Assembly: GCF_003265705.1 (NCBI RefSeq)
Contig: NW_020312828.1
Location: 55,377,124-55,441,123, forward strand
Reading direction: 5' to 3'
DNA length: 64,000 nt
Source of the DNA: Callorhinus ursinus
Taxonomy: Eukaryota; Chordata; Mammalia; Carnivora; Otariidae
In this document: positions 58,458 to 64,000 of the stretch, in pieces
Layout: every line of letters begins with the position of its first letter
Position numbering within the stretch: the first letter of the stretch is position 1
Notes under the pieces: model-generated
Told to the model about the DNA's origin: nothing
Database searches by the model: none
The model's input: the letters and a program-made list of their open reading frames with translations, nothing else
Program-made: the position numbers and the translations under genes

Positions 58458-58699
58458 ATAAATAGGGGAAAAACAATGATCAACAGTATAAGATTGCCAG
58501 TTGCCTTATTTACTAAATTGGCCATAAAGGTCCTTTATAAAAACTTTTTGAGAAGTCAAGGTATATGAAAATCTTAATCATGGATTTTTTAATTTCAATA
58601 AAATATTATTTTTGAGTAAAAAATGTGGTATTTCAAAAGTAGACAAAAATATTACATGTTCCATACTTCATATGTTCCATACTCAGTACATTTCCTATT

Positions 58700-58938
58700 A
58701 AGAAGGGCACTCAACTGGGGCACCTGCTTGGCTTAGTCATTAAGCGTCTGCCTTCTGCTCAGGTCATGATCCCATGGTCGTGGGATCAAGCCCCCCATCG
58801 GGCTTCCCGCTCTGCGGGAAGCCTGCTTCTCCCTCTCCCATTTCCCCTGCTTGTGTTCCCTCTCTCGCTGTGTCTCTCTCTGCCAAATAAATAAATAAAA
58901 TAAAATAAAAATAAAATAAAAAAAAGAAGGGCACTTAA
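58700..58938 (+). mobile_element. CAN-SINE with 15-bp TSD (1 mismatch)
   Basis: A plus-strand SINE at 58715-58923. The head is GGGGCACCTGCTTGGCTTAG, with mutations in the usual TGGGTGGCTCAG. The tail is a longer A-rich series (AAATAAATAAATAAAATAAA ...). AAGAAGGGCACT(C/T)AA is at 58700-58714 and 58924-58938. Confidence 0.94.
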
Positions 58939-58939
58939 G

Positions 58940-60330
58940 TTTTTTTCTGTAACCAAAAGTATAATATATGCATGAATTGTATTGTTTTTATAACATGCTT
59001 AATTTACTTCTTTTCAAAATTTAAGAACAACCTATGACAGTTATTTATAAGCAGATATATGAGGCAGAAAAACATGTTTTAAAGAAAACAAACAATTCAG
59101 ATGCCCATCCCCACCTTCCTTCTCATTTACTAGATCAACAGTCTTGCAAGTATACTTCTTCATATTTCTCTCTACTCATGCATGCATATACTAGCTGACG
59201 TAAATGTATATAGAATTTTGTTTATTTTTACATAAAGGATAGCCTACTATTTACATTAATCTGTGAGTCATTATGTTTGTTTAATACTGTATATTTATAT
59301 CTCTAATAACATAAATATAACAGACATATTTTCAGTGAACACACAAATGTACTTTTACAGACAGTGAGATTTTAAAAATATGGTGACAGTTTTAGAGCAA
59401 TTATTTTATATCTCTATATATATCCTATTTCAAGCAGCTCATTCCACCTCCACCCTATCACATCAGATAAAGCACATCATTTTAACCAATGTATATCTTC
59501 CAGTATTTTTATACATGTTCTTATAACCACATACATATTATGTCATCCTTGGAAATTAACATACACTTTTAATAAAATCAACAGTTCAAAAAACATATCT
59601 TTGGGTCAAGAGCATAGTAAAACAAAATCAAATGGAAATTTTATTTATATATACTTTTTCTTGGTTAATGATGTTTGGTAATTCCTCAGTGACAAGATGT
59701 ACATTTAATACTTGTAAAACTGAATATGAACAAAATAATATGCATTCCATTTCAACAATACAGATTTAATACAAAATGGTTGTCATGAGAAGTGGTGACA
59801 ATAATGCTATGTTAGAAAAAGGTTTAGACTTATTTTATTTCAGTAAAAGTTAGTATGTGCTCATCCAATAATTACTGATGCTAAACTGCCCTAAGAATTA
59901 TTTGATGGACCATCCAAAGTTTGTATTATTTTCTCTTTTTTACCCTGTCAACATTGTCTTCCTGGAATTTATTATTTTTTGACATGTTGCAAATAAAGTA
60001 ATTCCCTTTCAGGAGAAGGAGTTGGAATCTCTACCTGACATGTTCTCATACCTCAGTGTGACTGCTATTTGTCTATGTCTTCAATGCCAACTTTTTATCT
60101 TATAAAGTTAAGCAAACTGGAAGTGAGAACATATTGGACTCGGAATCTTTAAATCAATTTCCAACCTCAATTCAGTTGATACTGAGACAGTTTCATATAG
60201 CCTATACTATAGTACACTACATAATATGATCCCTAACTCTCGGTTTATTCATATACTTTGTGTATATGAATGTGTGTGAGTGTGTTTAGGTTTGTCTGCT
60301 GTTCATTCTGCAGGAATTTACAATCCATAA
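58940..60330. other. AT-rich DNA, nothing firmly recognised
   Basis: 59090-59240 and 59460-59560 have the flavour of old LINE 3'UTRs (CTACTCATGCATGCATATAC; TCTTCCAGTATTTTTATACA) but are not assigned. No coding evidence. Confidence 0.4.
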
Positions 60331-60334
60331 GAAG

Positions 60335-60435
60335 AGGGTTTTTGTCTGCTTTTATTCCTTGCTCTGTCTCTGGTACTTAGAACACTGCCTGATACTGAAC
60401 AGATGGCCAATATATTTCTGTTGAATGGATAAACT
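60335..60435 (+). mobile_element. Probable L2 3'-end remnant
   Basis: AGGGTTTTTGTCTGCTTTTA, CTCTGTCTCTGGTACTTAGA, ACACTGCCTGATACTGAACA, CAATATATTTCTGTTGAATG match the plus-strand order of the L2 3' end. Confidence 0.65.
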
Positions 60436-60439
60436 GTGT

Positions 60440-61480
60440 TGTTTAAAGAATCCAAAATAATTGAAAAGATTGTAAGAACCATGGCAAGGTTGGGCTACTT
60501 GGCATAATATGCTGAAGGAAAACCTAGTAAGAACAATTTTGCTTGTGACAAGATCTATTGCAAAATTACTTAATATTTCTTTAGTCTAATCTTAAATACA
60601 TTGCAATAATCCTAACTTTAGGATAGTAAATGAAAGCACACCTTTAAAAGGAAACTGTTTTTTACTATCTAATTTGACATTTACTTAAGCAAAGTTTATG
60701 GAATTTGTGGGCACAAAGTATATTCATCTTGCTATCTTCTTTCCTCCAAGTCTTTGAGCCTTAGAGGATGGTGCCTACTATTCAAAAGCTTGGAAGGAAA
60801 TGATTGGGGGAAAAATAGCCAATATATCATTCCAACTTACTCAACATTCTTTTCAGCTCAAATCCAAGCTTATTTTCTATGCTTATAAATTACCTAAGCA
60901 ATAATACAAGAGGATTTCCCTTAGCTGGTTCTATTCAGGGTTCAGGATTAATTGAAGATTAAAAAAACACAGTATTGTTGTGGCTCTGTCTGCATCTATA
61001 TGTAAGTCTAAAATAAATTATTCTATGCTAGAGAAACCATAGATTCACAATGAAATAAAGGTGTTCTTTTTTTTTTGTAAATGATAATTTTATCTTAACA
61101 GGAAATCTTTAGGTAAATTTACAGTTGCTTTATTCACTTTCACTTCTGCAAGTCTCACAAGAACCAAGTGTAAAGAAGCAAGACTACTGTCAACAAACTG
61201 GTTAGATTAAAATATTTTCATCATTGCACATAAAATAGTATAAAAGTAAAACAAATAAAAGGCATTACCTTGCTTATGAATAATTTTGACTTTGGGATGT
61301 ATGTATTTTCCTGTTAGCTGAACAATGGTAAAAGGCTCACCCTGCTCCTGAGCACATTAAAATGCCCACAAATGAGCCTGAGTATGTTAACAAGTAGACA
61401 CAACTACAATGACATTGCTTACTGGGAAAACTAATCAGAGTGTGAAACCTTACAGAACAATTTCTTCCTAACAGATGACA
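60440..61480. other. AT-rich DNA, nothing recognised
   Basis: No gene or repeat landmarks were identified. Confidence 0.45.
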
Positions 61481-62019
61481 TAATTTTTTCATTTTTTTAT
61501 TATGTTAATCACTATACATTACACCATTAGTTTTTGATGTAGTGTTCCATGATTCATTGTTTGTGCATAACACCCAGTGCTCCACACAGAATGTGCTCTC
61601 TTTAATACCCATCACCAGGTTAACCCATCCCCACCCCCTCCCCTCCAGAACCCTCAGTTTGTTTTTCAGAGTCCATTGTCTCTCATGGTTCGTCTCCCCC
61701 TCCAATTTGCCCCCCTTCATTCTTCCCCTCCTGCTCTTTTCTTTTTTTTTCTTTTTTGGACACATAAGGTGTTTGTTTCAGAGGTACAGATCTGTGATTC
61801 AACTGTCTTCCAAAATTCACAGCACTCACCATAGCACATACCCTACCCAATGTCTATCACCCAGCCACCCCATCCCTCCCACCCCCCACCACTCCAGCAA
61901 CCCTCAGTTTGTTTCCTGAGATTAAGAATTCCTCATATCAGTGAGGTCATATGATACATGTCTTTCTCTGATTGACTTATTTCACTCAGCATAACACCCT
62001 CCAGTTCCATCCACCTTGT

Positions 62020-62064
62020 TGCAAATGGCAAGATCTCATTCCTTTTGATGGCTGTGTAATATTC

Positions 62065-62116
<52 letters not shown>

Positions 62117-64000
62117 CACATCTTCTTTATCTATTCATCTGTCGATGGACATCTTGGCTCTTTCCACAGTTTGGCTATTGTGGACATTGCTGCTATAAAC
62201 ATTGGGGTGCATGTACCCCTTCAGATCCCTACATTTGTACCTTTGGGGTAAATACCCAGTAGTGCAAATCCTGGATCGTATGGTAGCTCTATTTTCAACT
62301 GTTTGAGAAACCTTCATACTGTTTTCCAGAGGGGTTGCACCAGCTTGCATTCCCACCAACAGTTGTAGGAGGGTTCCCCTTTGTCCACAGCCCCACCAAC
62401 ATCTGTCATTTCCTGACTTGTTATTTTAGCCATTCTGACTGGTGTGAGGTGGTATCTCATTGAGGTTTTGATTTGGATTTCCCTGACGCCAAGCGATGTT
62501 GAGCACTTTTTCATGTGTCTATTGGCCATGTGGAGGTCTTCTTTGGAAAAATGTCTGTTCATGTCTTCTGCCCATTTCTTGATTGGATTATTTGTTCTTT
62601 GGGTGTTGAGTTTGATAAGTTCTTTATAGATTTTGGATACTAGCCCTTTATCTGATATATCATTTGCAAATATCTTCTCCCATTCTTTTGTTTGTCTTTT
62701 GGTTTTGTGGACTGTTTCTTTTGCTGTGCAAAAGCTTTTTATCTTGAGGAAATCCCAATAGTTCATTTTTGCCCTTGCTTCCCTTGCCTTTGGCGATGTT
62801 TCTAGGAAGACGTTGCTGCGGCTGAGGTCGAAGAGGTTGCTGCCTGTGTTCTCCTTTAGGATCTTGATGGACTCCTGTCTCACGTTTAGGTCTTTCAACC
62901 ATTTGGAGTCTATTTTTGTGTGTGGTGTAAGGAAATGGTCCAGTTTCATTCTTCTGCATGTGGCTGTCCAATTTTCCCAATGCCATTTGTTGAAGAGACT
63001 GTCTTTTTTCCATTGGACATTCTTTCCTGCTTTGTCAAAGATTAGTTGACCGTAGAGTTGAGGGTCCATTTCTGGGCTCTGTATTCTGTTCCATTGATCT
63101 ATGTGTCTGTTTTTGTGCCAGTACCATACTGTCTTGATGATGATGGCTTTGTAATAGAGCTGGAAGTCCAGAATTGTGATGCCGCCAGCTTTGCTTTTCT
63201 TTTTCAACATTCCTTTGGCTATTCGGGGTCTCTTCTGGTTCCCTACATATTTTAGAATTATTTGTTCCATTTCTTTGAAAAAAGTGAATGGTATTTTGAT
63301 GGAGATTGCTTTGAATGTGTAGATTGCTCTAGATAGCATTGACATCTTCACAATGTTTATTCTTCCAATCCATGAGCATGGAACGTTTTTCCATTTCTTT
63401 GTGTCTTCCTCAATTTCTTTCATGAGTATTTTATAGTTTTCTGAGTACAGATCCTTTGCCTCTTTGGTTAAATTTATTCCTAGGTATCTTATGTTTTTGG
63501 GTGAAATTGTAAATGGGATCGACTCCTTGATTTGTCTCTCTTCTGCCTTGATGTTGGTATATAGGAATGCCACTGATTTCTATGCATTGATTTTATATCC
63601 TGCCACTTGACTGAATTCCTGTATGAGTTCTAGGAGTTTTTGGGTGCAATCTTTTGGGTTTTCTACATAAAGTATCATATCATTGGCAAACAGTGAGAGT
63701 TTGACTTCCTCTTTGCCGATTTGGATGCCTTTGATATCTTTTTGTTGTCTGATTGCTGTGGCTAGGACTTCTAATACTATGTTGAATAGCAGTGGTGAGA
63801 GTGGACATCCCTGCCGTGTTCCTGACCTCAGGGGGAAAGCTCTCAGCTTTTCCCCATTGAGAATGATATTCGCTGTAGTTTTTTCATAGATGGCTTTTAT
63901 GATATTGAGGTGTGTACCCTCTATCCCTATACTCTGAAGAGTTTTGATCAAGAAAGGATGCAGTACTTTGTCAAATGCTTTTTCTGCATCTATTGAGAGG
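62020..64000 (-). pseudogene. L1 ORF2 (RT and C-terminal domain), partial, inactivated
   Basis: The piece at 63580-63951 carries the RT segment with [20 protein letters not shown] and the site equivalent to FADD (here FANDMILY, with the first Asp replaced by Asn). It is separated by a TAG (CAG in the expected AQKSVAF context, at about 63577-63579) from a 419-codon frame at 62314-63573 that covers the RT thumb and C-terminal region. That frame ends at a TGA at 62314-62316 where another copy (about 43618) has TGG. A pair of compensating indels near 62340-62430 scrambles the Cys-rich motif, so the protein would be nonfunctional. Confidence 0.92.
62067..62114 (+). repeat. (GT)24 microsatellite inside L1 ORF2
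   Basis: A pure 48-base GT run replaces the short TATATATATA found at the same ORF2 position in the 43.82 kb copy. It creates the CVCVCV frame seen in conceptual translation. Confidence 0.97.

Larger units (their letters stand above)
61485..64000 (-). mobile_element. Comparatively young L1, 3' half, running off the window
   Basis: On the minus strand, ORF2 enters at 64000 and continues to about 62000. A 3'UTR follows with GTACCTCTGAAACAAACACC, the G-rich GGAGGGGAGGGGGTGGGGAT segment and TGGTGATGGGTATTAAAGAG, ending at an A-rich tail near 61485. It is the best-preserved L1 here. Its 5' end and right-hand target duplication lie outside the window. A (GT)24 run is at 62067-62114. Confidence 0.95.

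Overview
The window reads as an intergenic stretch (gene desert) of a mammalian nuclear genome, almost certainly an arctoid caniform carnivore (bear, seal or mustelid group). The evidence is the set of tRNA-Lys-derived CAN-SINEs, whose heads read GCCTGGGTGGCTCAG, whose bodies carry the CTCCCTGCTCAG / GGGAGCCTGCTTCTCCCTC type and whose tails are AAATAAATAAAATCTTT. There are also carnivore-type L1 3' ends. Neither the canid-specific nor the felid-specific SINE body is seen. The sequence is AT-rich, there is no intact cellular gene, and the only long reading frame (419 codons, minus strand, 62314-63573) is decayed L1 ORF2. No CRISPR array, bacterial operon or RNA gene was found.

Layout. 0-11 kb: AT-rich unique-looking DNA with old L1 pieces, several SINEs, and an L1/SINE composite sharing one target-site duplication (7557-7970). 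11.2-17.9 kb: an L1 mosaic. A minus-strand L1 with a complete 5' end (5'UTR, ORF1, most of ORF2; 12226-17421) lies between two older plus-strand L1 fragments and carries two internal duplications of its own sequence. 18-31 kb: old LINE tails, a GAAA tract with a 10-N assembly gap, and more SINEs. 31-41 kb: SINE, an L1 end with an unusually long flanking duplication, a twin-primed L1 (34.88-36.75 kb), two MaLR-type LTRs, microsatellites and a Tigger2-like DNA transposon inside a decayed L1M/HAL1-like element. 42.5-46 kb: SINEs and an L1 nested in a SINE tail. 48.4-49.5 kb: a processed pseudogene of DNAJC8 with a perfect 17-bp target-site duplication. 50-61 kb: mostly unrecognised sequence with a MaLR-type LTR, microsatellites and two SINEs. 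61.5-64 kb: the 3' half of a comparatively young minus-strand L1 that runs off the right edge.

No gene set works together here. The unifying process is L1-driven retrotransposition (SINEs, L1 copies and the DNAJC8 retrocopy) with repeated insertion into earlier elements. I found no new biological system. The best leads are the self-templated duplications inside the 12.2-17.4 kb L1 and the composite insertions that share one target-site duplication. Family names are from recognition by eye; subfamily names and percent divergence were not computed.
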